Origin: Cyanobacteria bacterium REEB67
GTDB lineage: Bacteria > Cyanobacteriota > Vampirovibrionia > Obscuribacterales > Obscuribacteraceae
NCBI GenBank assembly: GCA_018971775.1
Contig: JAGXAB010000021.1
Coordinates: 1-64,000 of the forward strand
Direction: 5' to 3'
Length of the DNA: 64,000 nt
Shown here one piece after another: positions 1 to 8,956 of the stretch. Positions within the stretch are counted from its first letter, which is position 1, and each line of letters begins with the position of its first letter. The translations under genes and the position numbers were made by a program. The notes beneath the pieces are model-generated. The model was not told the origin of the DNA. It worked only from the letters and a program-made list of their open reading frames with translations, and searched no databases.

Positions 1-789
1 AACGGCTTAATCAAAGCACCTGAGGAAATAGAGCTCGGTCGCAAGATCCATGCCGGTGACAATGAAGCGCTGTCAAAACTGGTCGTAAGCAATCTCAGGC
101 TTGTAGTCAGCATCGCAAAAAAATATCGTAACCAGGGCCTGGATCTCGAAGATTTGATTCAGGAAGGCAATCTCGGCCTGATCCATGCGGCGAAAAAATT
201 CGACCCATCGATGGGAAACAGATTTTCGACCTATGCGACCTGGTGGATCAGGCAAGCTGTGATGCGCGCTATCGCCAATAAAGGACGCACCATACGCATA
301 CCGGTGCATGTGCGCGGCCAGCTGATCAAGTTAAAAACAGCGGCCCGCGAATTTCATCAAAACAACGACCGCATGCCCACTCCCGAAGAGCTTGTCGAGC
401 TTACAGGACTGAGTCCGGATGAGGTGTCGCGCCTTTTGCTCGGGACCGGTATGATTATGTCTCTTGACGATCCAGTCCCTGGTCGCGACAAAGAAACTCT
501 GGGCAATATTGTCGAGGACCCTTTTTCGCGCTTGCCTGAACAACACGCCGAGCAGATCATATTGCGCCGTTGTATCGACAAATTGACGCGTTTCCTCACC
601 CCCATCGAAAAGACCGCAATCGACTATCTGTACGGCCTCGAGGGCGACGGAAGATTCGATCCGAAGATGGTCGCGGACAAACTGAAAATTGACGTTCTCG
701 AACTGCGTCGCATTCAGAAGCGTTCGCTCAAAAAGATGCGCCGACACTTACATAACCGCTCAATCAGCGACTTCATCACCGAAACCTGA
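1..789 (+). CDS. RNA polymerase sigma-70 family factor (RpoD/SigA-like), 5'-truncated by window edge
   Basis: Open frame from base 1, in frame with the ORF at 154; region 2 motif LRLVVSIAKKYRNQGLDLEDLIQEGNLGLIHAAKKFDPSMGNRFSTYATWWIRQAVMRAI, then regions 3/4. Confidence 0.93.
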   Translation, partial: NGLIKAPEEIELGRKIHAGDNEALSKLVVSNLRLVVSIAKKYRNQGLDLEDLIQEGNLGLIHAAKKFDPSMGNRFSTYATWWIRQAVMRAIANKGRTIRIPVHVRGQLIKLKTAAREFHQNNDRMPTPEELVELTGLSPDEVSRLLLGTGMIMSLDDPVPGRDKETLGNIVEDPFSRLPEQHAEQIILRRCIDKLTRFLTPIEKTAIDYLYGLEGDGRFDPKMVADKLKIDVLELRRIQKRSLKKMRRHLHNRSISDFITET

Positions 790-1086
790 ATTCACCGCAA
801 ATTCACGAGCCGGTTCTAAGATAAGAGGACCGGTTCTAGAGTCGACTGAAACAGTGACGCAAAGCCAGAAGGCAAACGCAAATAGCGTTGTGTAGAAAGT
901 CTTAAATAGACAGTCTTAAATAGTTCACAAGATGTGCTCGAGTAAATGGCCCAAGCCAGAGTCTATATACGTTTTGGCGACTATTAGAAGCTCAACCGAT
1001 GAGGTAACGAAATATTTAGAACCTATTCCAAGGTTCAGGGGACAGGCACATAATATCCACATCCCTTTGGAGACATAAGACTTTTT

Positions 1087-1191
1087 ATGAGTCTGATCGC
1101 ACTTTTGGTTGTTGTTGTCGGCACAATCGTATGCACTCTGGTCAACGATTACCTGCCGGTCGGTGGAGATTACATCGACGACCACGCCTAG
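1087..1191 (+). CDS. putative 34-aa single-pass membrane peptide (MSLIALLVVVVGTIVCTLVNDYLPVGGDYIDDHA)
   Basis: Short ORF with a clear hydrophobic N-terminal segment in an otherwise empty intergenic region; not in the ORF track because of length. Confidence 0.3.
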   Translation: MSLIALLVVVVGTIVCTLVNDYLPVGGDYIDDHA

Positions 1192-1250
1192 CGGTAATGG
1201 CCCTCCCTGCGACGCAATTTTGATTTAAAGACAACTGAGCTCTAAAAAGC

Positions 1251-3536
1251 CTACTTCTTAGCCGATGGATTATTCGTCATAAACCATTGCTGACAGCTGA
1301 GACCGGGTTGGCCCGCCTGGGTGTGCCTGCGCACATATCGACCATCCGAGAGCATTTCTCTCGCTTTGGCCGTGTCGGCAAGATAGGTTTTCAGCACGGA
1401 ATCAGTCAAATAGCGTGCCAGGCGCTCATCTTCTACAGGGAAGATAACTTCGACGCGTCTATCCAGATTACGCGGCATCATGTCGGCGCTGCCGCAAAAA
1501 ACTTCTTCGGCACCGCCATTGCGGAAGTAATAGATACGGCTGTGCTCGAGGAAGCGACCGAGTACGCTATAAACACGGATATTTTCGCTCAATCCGGCAA
1601 TGCCAGGACAGAGACAGCAAACACCGCGCACGATCAAATCAACCTGGACACCGGCCTGAGAAGCTTCATAGAGAAGCTGTATGATGCGCTCATCGACGAG
1701 GGCGTTTGTCTTGAAGATTATTCGACCTTTAGCGCCGTGTTTGGCAAATTCGATCTCGCGTTTAATCAGAGATTCAAAACGTTGACGCATATTAATCGGC
1801 GCCACGAGCAATTTGCGATAGTCACGCTTGGCGCTATATCCGGTGAGATAGTTGAAGAGATCGGTGACATCGGAGCCAATTTCGTCGCTACAGGTCAACA
1901 TACCCAGATCCGTGTAGAGATGCGCGGTGAAAGGATTGTAATTGCCGGTGCCCATATGGACGTAGCGGCGAATCGTATCCCCTTCCTTGCGCACGACCAG
2001 AGCAAGCTTGGAGTGGATTTTTAAACCGAGCAGACCATAGACGACGTGCACGCCCTGTTTTTCCAGAGCCTTTGCCCATTCGATGTTGCTCTCTTCGTCG
2101 AAGCGCGCCTTGAGCTCCACGAGCACGGCGACTTGCTTACCATTTTCCTGAGCTTTCAAAAGCGCTTCAACGACCGGCGAATTTTTGCCGACGCGGTAGA
2201 GAGTCATCTTGATCGCCAGCACATTTGGATCGCGGGCGGCGGTATTGAGGAAATTGACCACCGGCTGGAAACTATCATAAGGGTGGTGCAGTAAAATATT
2301 ACGCCGGGCGATGGCGGCAAAGACGTCCTCTTCCTGTTCCATCGAATCTGGATCAAGGGAAGCGGGAATGCTGGGAATAAATGTCGGCCATTTGAGATCA
2401 TGACGATCGAGATTGGCCACATGCTTGAGCGCGCTTAGAGGCATCATGCCCTCGACCAGATAGACGTCGTAAGGCTCAATCTGCAAGTTGCCCATCAAAA
2501 TTTCAAGAATGTTGGCCGGCATGGCATGGTGCACCTGCAAGCGAACGACATCACCAAATCTTCTCTGCCTGACGCCTTCTTCGGTGGTTTCGAGCAAATC
2601 GCCCGCTTCCCACTCCTGGATCTCGACTTCGGCATCACGCGTCACGTGAAACGGATAAGACTCAAGGATGGTCATACCGGGGAAGAGTTGGTCCAGATTG
2701 GCGCGAATAAGATCTTCCAGCCAGATGTAAGCGTTGGGCTTGGTCTGGACTATGGACGGACGACCGCTCTGCGCCGTTTCGATTTTACCGACGGGCACAA
2801 GTTGCGGCAGGCTGTCCGGTACTTTTACGCGAGCAAATCTTTCCTCGCCGTTCGTATCACGGATCAAAACAGCCAGATTGAGAGAAAGGTTGGAGATGTG
2901 CGGAAATGGGTGGCCAGGGTCGAAACCAAGCGGTGTCAAAACAGGGAAAATCTTCTTGATGAAATCGGCGCGAGCGTCTTCTTTCTGCTCTTCCGAAAGC
3001 TCATCGAACTGGAAAATCTGGATACCAGTCTGGCGAAGTGCCGGCAAAAGCGCTTGCGAGAGACAGGCATGGGCGCTGGCGAGGACACGTGTTACTTCAG
3101 AGCTGACGGCGTCGAGCTGTTCGGTCGGCGTCAGGCCGTCGGGACCGGTACTGATCGTGCCAGATTCGATCTGACGCTTGAGGCCGGCAACGCGCACCAT
3201 GAAAAATTCTTCGAGATTGGATCCGACAATGGAAAGGAAGCGGAAGCGCTCGAGGAGCGGATTGTTCTCATCCATCGCTTCTTCGAGAACACGCCACTGG
3301 AAAGCAAGCAAACTCAGCTCGCGATTGATGTAGTGCAGAGGTTGATTCAATTCAGGGGACGCGGCTGAACCAGGAGCGGTGTTGTTGGCCATGATCGCCG
3401 CCTGCCCTTCACCTGGTTGGACCGATATTTCGGAGGATTGACGCGGGTGGGAGCCGGTGGCCACCAACTCTTCCAGCGCAGCAGTGCGCTTTATCTCAGT
3501 TGTTTTACGGCTATTGGAAGTATCTGGGCTTTGCAT
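1251..3536 (-). CDS. ppk1: polyphosphate kinase 1
   Basis: YINRELSLLAFQWRVLEEA N-domain; HSKLALVVRKEG and HSRIYYFRNGG catalytic His motifs; start may be the internal Met (MANNTAPG) near 3392. Confidence 0.96.
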   Translation of the reverse strand: MQSPDTSNSRKTTEIKRTAALEELVATGSHPRQSSEISVQPGEGQAAIMANNTAPGSAASPELNQPLHYINRELSLLAFQWRVLEEAMDENNPLLERFRFLSIVGSNLEEFFMVRVAGLKRQIESGTISTGPDGLTPTEQLDAVSSEVTRVLASAHACLSQALLPALRQTGIQIFQFDELSEEQKEDARADFIKKIFPVLTPLGFDPGHPFPHISNLSLNLAVLIRDTNGEERFARVKVPDSLPQLVPVGKIETAQSGRPSIVQTKPNAYIWLEDLIRANLDQLFPGMTILESYPFHVTRDAEVEIQEWEAGDLLETTEEGVRQRRFGDVVRLQVHHAMPANILEILMGNLQIEPYDVYLVEGMMPLSALKHVANLDRHDLKWPTFIPSIPASLDPDSMEQEEDVFAAIARRNILLHHPYDSFQPVVNFLNTAARDPNVLAIKMTLYRVGKNSPVVEALLKAQENGKQVAVLVELKARFDEESNIEWAKALEKQGVHVVYGLLGLKIHSKLALVVRKEGDTIRRYVHMGTGNYNPFTAHLYTDLGMLTCSDEIGSDVTDLFNYLTGYSAKRDYRKLLVAPINMRQRFESLIKREIEFAKHGAKGRIIFKTNALVDERIIQLLYEASQAGVQVDLIVRGVCCLCPGIAGLSENIRVYSVLGRFLEHSRIYYFRNGGAEEVFCGSADMMPRNLDRRVEVIFPVEDERLARYLTDSVLKTYLADTAKAREMLSDGRYVRRHTQAGQPGLSCQQWFMTNNPSAKK

Positions 3537-3677
3537 ACATTAAATTGTAAGGCATCAGGGCACTTGGCAGCATTCTTGTCAAGAAGCCCAAAACACTCAG
3601 GGGTTAAGCACCGGGAGTTGATTTATACGAATTTCAAAGCAATTTCGCTCACCTTTACAATATGCTGGATGAGCGAC

Positions 3678-3717
3678 GGCTGTTTTATATGTTCAAGCCT
3701 TAACATACAAAACAGCC
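3678..3717. other. strong inverted repeat (16-bp arms, one mismatch, 8-nt loop)
   Basis: ggctgttttatatgtt-caagcctt-aacatacaaaacagcc between the amidohydrolase stop (3735) and ppk1 start; possible transcription end structure. Confidence 0.6.
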
Positions 3718-3734
3718 CAACTACTCCAACCGGC

Positions 3735-4850
3735 CTAAAGCCGGTACAGCTGCCTGGCATTACCGTGCAATACGGCATTTTCAATTTGCCCGGCTTCATC
3801 GCGACTGATCGAACCTTTTTGCTCAAAATGCCAGAGGGCACTGCTCAATCCCTGGCGCAAAGCCATCGCACCTTGATGATATGTCTCGGGCTGACTGTGC
3901 CCATCAGTACCGGCCAGGATTTTGGAATAGGGTGCACTGGCCAGAACCTGGCTGTAAAGCTGACCTTGCTCGGCCAAAAGGAAGCTGGCCAGGGAAAGAT
4001 CGAAGTAGACGTGCGGATAAAGCGAAGCCAGAATCGCCGCTTCCTTTTGAAAGGGATAACAATGCAAAAGCACCAGCTTCAAAGAACTGAAACGCGGCTT
4101 GCGCAGCAGGCGGTGCAAGAGGTCAGGATTGGATAGACTCAGATCGGCATCATCATCACCAAGGCCGCAATGTACCTGCACGGGCAGATCACGAGCGATG
4201 GCCAGATCGAAAGCTTTAAGTAGAAGATGATGATAGTAAGATGAGCGACGAATGCGGCCATGACTGATTACATCGCGCCTGCAGTCGGCAAAATTAGCCA
4301 GGGCGTCATCGCGGTCGACTTCGTAAATCGACAATCCACCGCGATAACAGACGATCGTTTTGAGAGCGACAAGTGCCTTGTCTCGCGGCGGGAAAAGACT
4401 GCGTTCGAGGCGGCTTTCCACCTCCTCCGCGCTGGCGCATTGCCCAATAAGCATCTCGAGAATCGGCTCAATGCGCGCGATACGACTGACCTTGACGCCA
4501 GTTACAGCTTCAAACTCACTAGAGTTGAGCATCTCGCCTGGTCTGTATGATTCATCGATTAAGATACGCTCGAAACCAGCTCGACTGAACAATTCTTTGA
4601 CCAGTTGTCTGGCAGATAGCGATTGCCCTTTGCGCAGATTTAAGTAATCGACAAGTGAAGCAGATTTACCGAGATTGAGAAGTCTCTTTTTCAACTCGAG
4701 AAAAACAACACTGCGCTCGATATCCGAAATCATCGAAGAAGCTAGCTTGCTTTCACTGAACACACTAATAAAATCGCTTTCCGAAGCCTGACGAAAATCA
4801 CTGAACAGGCTGTGGCCATGGTTGTCGATAAGAGGAGTTAGCATGTGCAA
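3735..4850 (-). CDS. amidohydrolase-family (TIM-barrel) protein
   Basis: N-terminal DNHGHSL metal motif, QVHCGLGDDDADL, LVLLHCYPF, ILAGTDGHSQPE typical of amidohydrolase_2. Confidence 0.75.
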   Translation of the reverse strand: MHMLTPLIDNHGHSLFSDFRQASESDFISVFSESKLASSMISDIERSVVFLELKKRLLNLGKSASLVDYLNLRKGQSLSARQLVKELFSRAGFERILIDESYRPGEMLNSSEFEAVTGVKVSRIARIEPILEMLIGQCASAEEVESRLERSLFPPRDKALVALKTIVCYRGGLSIYEVDRDDALANFADCRRDVISHGRIRRSSYYHHLLLKAFDLAIARDLPVQVHCGLGDDDADLSLSNPDLLHRLLRKPRFSSLKLVLLHCYPFQKEAAILASLYPHVYFDLSLASFLLAEQGQLYSQVLASAPYSKILAGTDGHSQPETYHQGAMALRQGLSSALWHFEQKGSISRDEAGQIENAVLHGNARQLYRL

Positions 4851-4950
4851 AAGTATAGATCAGATTGAAGATTACAAACTAAGTAATCAAGGCAAAAATG
4901 CAGAGGCATCGATTGCTCAGAGCCTGACTAGCCTGCTATTCTATAACTCC

Positions 4951-5676
4951 ATGAAAACCAAAATTACCAGCCCATATGCCAAGATTACTGCAGCCCGTCT
5001 AGCCTCCATTGCTCTTATTTGCGCAGGGGCTCTGAGCGGTCTTTTTACAGAAGCAAAAGCGACACCAGCCGAAACGAGCGCTGATTGTCCGCTGCATATT
5101 GGTCGGCCAGGCTATCACCGCCGCTTCGACGATGCCGAAAAATGGGTAAAAAAATTCGACGATCCCGCTCGTCTGATCTGGCAAAAGCCAGAAGACGTAA
5201 TCGAGGCTCTGAAAATTCAAGCGGGTGACAAAGTCGCCGACGTCGGCGCGGGCACGGGCTATTTTTCCTTGCGCATTGCCAAAGATTATCCATCGGTCAC
5301 TGTCTATGCCGCCGACATTGAGCCGAGCATGATTGCCTATTTGAAAAAGCAAGCAAAAGCCAAAGCTCTTCCTAACCACAAAGCACTGAAGATTGACGCT
5401 CACAGGGCCACTCTTCCTGAGGTAGATCTGGTACTGGTCGTCGACACCTATCACCACATAGATAACAGAATCTCTTACTTTGCCGATTTGAAAAAACGAC
5501 TGTCCCCGAAAGGTCGCGTGGCGATAATCGATTTCACCGCCGAATCACCCGAAGGACCGCCGCCTGAGCACAGGCTGAAAAAAGAGAGCGTGGTAGTCGA
5601 AATGAACAAAGCCGGATATAGCCTGGATCAGGATTTAGCACTGCTGCCATATCAGTATTTCCTGATTTTCAAGTAG
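4951..5676 (+). CDS. class I SAM-dependent methyltransferase with predicted N-terminal signal sequence
   Basis: VADVGAGTGYFSLRIA motif I, LVLVVDTYHHI motif; start at 4951 gives MKTKITSPYAKITAARLASIALICAGALSGLFTEAKA. Confidence 0.8.
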   Translation: MKTKITSPYAKITAARLASIALICAGALSGLFTEAKATPAETSADCPLHIGRPGYHRRFDDAEKWVKKFDDPARLIWQKPEDVIEALKIQAGDKVADVGAGTGYFSLRIAKDYPSVTVYAADIEPSMIAYLKKQAKAKALPNHKALKIDAHRATLPEVDLVLVVDTYHHIDNRISYFADLKKRLSPKGRVAIIDFTAESPEGPPPEHRLKKESVVVEMNKAGYSLDQDLALLPYQYFLIFK

Positions 5677-5723
5677 CGACAAGCAACCGAGCGACCGAGC
5701 GAAAAATTACCGGGAGGCCTATC

Positions 5724-6191
5724 GTGTCCGCAAAAAAATTGATCGGTGAATGCGTCGTAGTCGATCTCGACGGCACGCTGGCCGACGCTGAACACCGCAT
5801 GCGCTACTACCGCGACGGTAAACTGGACTGGGCGCATTTCGAAGCACCGGAAAATATTCCCAACGATCAGCTGCACCATATCGTCGCCGAGGTGGTCAAA
5901 CTTCTCCGGCAAAAATGGCCGATCATTTACGTCAGCGGCCGCAAAGACACTTGCTACGACGTCACTGTCGACTGGCTCAAGAAGCACGACCTCTGGCATC
6001 CGCCCGCTCTGCTTCTGATGCGCAATCGCAAAGACAGTCGTCACGACTACGAAGTCAAAAAGGACATTCTCGACGAATTGATAGGCCGTGGATACAGACC
6101 GATTCTATCTCTGGACGATCGCAATTCGGTCGTGCAGATGTGGCGAGACAACGGCATTCCCTGCTTCCAGGTAGCAGACGGCGATTTTTAG
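5724..6191 (+). CDS. HAD-superfamily phosphatase (polynucleotide kinase 3'-phosphatase-like)
   Basis: VVVDLDGTLADAEHR (DxDGT), YVSGRKD, SLDDRNSVVQMWRDNGI; RBS gggagg upstream. Confidence 0.8.
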   Translation: MSAKKLIGECVVVDLDGTLADAEHRMRYYRDGKLDWAHFEAPENIPNDQLHHIVAEVVKLLRQKWPIIYVSGRKDTCYDVTVDWLKKHDLWHPPALLLMRNRKDSRHDYEVKKDILDELIGRGYRPILSLDDRNSVVQMWRDNGIPCFQVADGDF

Positions 6192-8956
6192 CGCCTGCCG
6201 CCTCGTACCGCTGTGGAAGTGGCCTGAGATACTTTTTCAGTTCCCTTGTTAGCTTTGACGAGCTTACGCAATTCAGCAGCCTGACTCTTCAGGACCGGCA
6301 AGCCGTCCTTATTGCCGAAGTGCACCGCTTCATAGGTCGTGAAAAATTCTTCAAGAGCATTGGGCAATTCATAGCCAGTCATCGCACCATCGCGACGCTG
6401 ATCGGCAACTATTTTTTTGACCCGCTGCACAAATTCGGTCCCTGTTTCCGACGGCATGCGTTCCATGCGAGCCTTTTTGAAATCTTTGGCCAGATCACGC
6501 CAGACCTTCCAGGCGGCGTCCTGCCAGGGATTTTTGCCAAGGGCATTTTTGCGATGCTTGAGGAAGAGGATCAAACCAAGAATGAGACCCGCCAGCAGGA
6601 ACAATGAGGAAAGGACGACGCTGACTATGGTCAAAATCGCTTTCGGAGTCAAGCCCTCGTCGAGCGAAATACCGAGCTGCTGACAGAGCCATTTGAAGAC
6701 GGTCCAGACACTGAAGCCTTCCTCGCGCTTGACGCTAGGCATGACACCACCAGGAGTGGCGTCGAAAGGCACCCAGCCATAATCCGGTATAAAGACCTCG
6801 GCCCAAGTCATCGCGTCTACCATGCGCACTTCCTGCACACCTAGAGTCTTGTTGAAGGTGCCCGGATTGAAACCGTAGACGACTCGGGCCGGCAAACCGA
6901 CAGCCCGACAGAGCAGGACGTAGCTGCTGGTGAAATCTTTGTGGTTGCCGGCTTTGCGCACAAGCAGGAAATCCTTGACGCGATCCTCGGCAGGTTTGTA
7001 GTCGTAAGGTTTCTCAGCTTCCATGACGGAGCCGCTGCGCACGGCCTGACAAATGCGTTCTGCGGTCGTGAACCAGTTGCCGGTCTTACCGGCGTAAGCT
7101 TCGGCCAGATCCAGCACCTCAGGCGAGATACTATCGGGTAATTCCAGGTAATTGGCCAGCTGATCGCGAATTTGCTTTTCACGCTCTTCCGTCAGAATAG
7201 GCTCGGCCCGCATCGTCATGAGGTTGTAAACGGGCCACTGCGAAGCAACGTTAAAACGAGTACCTTTCTTGAGGTTTTCCGGAGCGATAATCTGACCGTA
7301 ATCGTCGACGATCAGCTTCTTACCCTTGAAACTCAATTGCTGGGGAATCCAGGCCGAGGGCAGGAAAGCATCGACGTCACTGGCGATTTCATAATTTTGA
7401 CTGAGATCAAAGCTGGGCAGCTTGGAGGGAGTGCGCAGGGACGAAGCAAGATTGAGATGAAAATCTCCCTTAGGCGGATCGACAAAAACATAATCGACAT
7501 TGAGCTCAGGGCCGAAGCCCGTATCGCGTTTGGCCAGCTCGGCCATTTTCTCCTGCTCGATTTCTTTATTGGCTTCTTCTTCGGCGCTCGCTTCGACGCT
7601 GGTGGTACTGGCAGTGGCGCCGGAATCAACGGGTGTACCAGCGCTGGAGTCGGTAGCATTACCGGTGGCAGTGGCATCTTTAGCGGAGATAGCACCGGGC
7701 TCTTTCGCCTCAATTTCGGTGACCTTGATCTTGGCCTTGCTGCGCTTCCAGAGACGACCGTCAAAACTATCAAATACGGCGTGGCGGCTGTAGATCAAAC
7801 GTGTCGATGTGACTCTATAGACGATCTGTTGAGAATCAGGCGGATCGGTGTCGAGATCAAGACTTTCATGGCCTATCTTATTGTCTTTCGGACGATCGCT
7901 TTTAGGCGGCTTACCGTGAGCCGGGGGAGCATTTTTTTGCTGCTTTGGAGATTTTCCCTTTTTCTCTTGTTCTTTCTTCTGCTTTTCTTTCTCTTTCTTT
8001 GCCTGTTCTTCTTTTTCTTTTTCCTTTTTCTTTTTCTCTTCTTCCTTGGTTTTATCCACCGGCACTTTCACAAGCTTGCGCTTGTCCACACCCATTTTCG
8101 CGAGCTCTTTATCGACCTCATCCTGATTTTCCAGTTCGTGCTGCTTGCGCTTCATGTCGATGCGATTTTTGAACGGACTGGTAAATTCGTGGTGAGGCAT
8201 ATTGATATTGGGCATGGTCGGCTGAAAGCCTGGCATCATGCGCAAAATCGCAGCAACATCCAGATGCTTCAAACTGGACATGACATTGTCTACGAGATTG
8301 TCGGAACGCGGTACCATCAAAAAGCCGAGCGCCGAGACAAGCGGTAAAAGAGCAACGGTAAAATAGACACTGCCGCGCGGTTTACGCCGACCGCCGGTAT
8401 TGGCGACGTCGACTACGGGTGCCGGCTGCATCGGCTTCTCAAGCCAGTTATGCAGAGTACGCGACATGCAATCGTAATAAAGCATGACAGTGCCCAGACA
8501 AATATAGTTGAAGACGGCCAGGCCAAAATAGAAACTGCGCACCACCGGCGACAGAAAGCACAAGATGAGCGCACCGAGCAGGGCGGAAAGATTGATGTCG
8601 GAGCGACTCTTCAAGTCAAAAGTGTGCAGGGCAAAAGTACCGGCGATAAAGTGCACCACTGGCCCCCAGAAATCGCTTGCGCCATTGGAGGGATCCATAA
8701 ATTCGGCAGCGGCGTTGGCACCGACAGCAAAGACGCCGACAATGACTACCCACTGCATCCAGCCCTGTTTATCATTGCGATACTGATAGGAAACTACCGA
8801 ACCGATACTGGCCAGGGCCACGGAAAGGACGAAGACCGGCCAGGCGGTTTTGACGAAAATGCAACTGGCGCAGATACAGGTCATCGTCATCAAAAAGACG
8901 ACAAGGCGCAGCGGCACTGAATCTTCGGCTGGCGTACGGTCTCTTTTATCACTCAT
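6188..8956 (-). CDS. TgpA-like membrane protein with transglutaminase-like domain (catalytic residues appear substituted)
   Basis: Multi-TM N-terminus, periplasmic domain with K/E-rich insert, AVGLPARVVYGF...WAEVFIPDYGWVPFDATPGG, C-terminal TM; overlaps DUF58 gene by 4 bp. Confidence 0.85.
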   Translation of the reverse strand: MSDKRDRTPAEDSVPLRLVVFLMTMTCICASCIFVKTAWPVFVLSVALASIGSVVSYQYRNDKQGWMQWVVIVGVFAVGANAAAEFMDPSNGASDFWGPVVHFIAGTFALHTFDLKSRSDINLSALLGALILCFLSPVVRSFYFGLAVFNYICLGTVMLYYDCMSRTLHNWLEKPMQPAPVVDVANTGGRRKPRGSVYFTVALLPLVSALGFLMVPRSDNLVDNVMSSLKHLDVAAILRMMPGFQPTMPNINMPHHEFTSPFKNRIDMKRKQHELENQDEVDKELAKMGVDKRKLVKVPVDKTKEEEKKKKEKEKEEQAKKEKEKQKKEQEKKGKSPKQQKNAPPAHGKPPKSDRPKDNKIGHESLDLDTDPPDSQQIVYRVTSTRLIYSRHAVFDSFDGRLWKRSKAKIKVTEIEAKEPGAISAKDATATGNATDSSAGTPVDSGATASTTSVEASAEEEANKEIEQEKMAELAKRDTGFGPELNVDYVFVDPPKGDFHLNLASSLRTPSKLPSFDLSQNYEIASDVDAFLPSAWIPQQLSFKGKKLIVDDYGQIIAPENLKKGTRFNVASQWPVYNLMTMRAEPILTEEREKQIRDQLANYLELPDSISPEVLDLAEAYAGKTGNWFTTAERICQAVRSGSVMEAEKPYDYKPAEDRVKDFLLVRKAGNHKDFTSSYVLLCRAVGLPARVVYGFNPGTFNKTLGVQEVRMVDAMTWAEVFIPDYGWVPFDATPGGVMPSVKREEGFSVWTVFKWLCQQLGISLDEGLTPKAILTIVSVVLSSLFLLAGLILGLILFLKHRKNALGKNPWQDAAWKVWRDLAKDFKKARMERMPSETGTEFVQRVKKIVADQRRDGAMTGYELPNALEEFFTTYEAVHFGNKDGLPVLKSQAAELRKLVKANKGTEKVSQATSTAVRGGRR

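Noticed and set aside
2526-3368. 280-aa plus-strand ORF
   Set aside because: Antisense shadow of ppk1, no recognisable domain.
3560-3660. Possible Pho box (cttaaccc on the minus strand) upstream of ppk1
   Set aside because: Only one element resembling the cyanobacterial 8-bp repeat is visible; the tandem arrangement needed is absent.
3417-4136. 239-aa plus-strand ORF
   Set aside because: Overlaps the amidohydrolase gene on the opposite strand and runs through the 3678-3717 hairpin; no domain features.
7172-8347. 391-aa plus-strand ORF
   Set aside because: Antisense to the TgpA-like gene; composition (poly-F/L) is the reverse image of the K/E-rich region.
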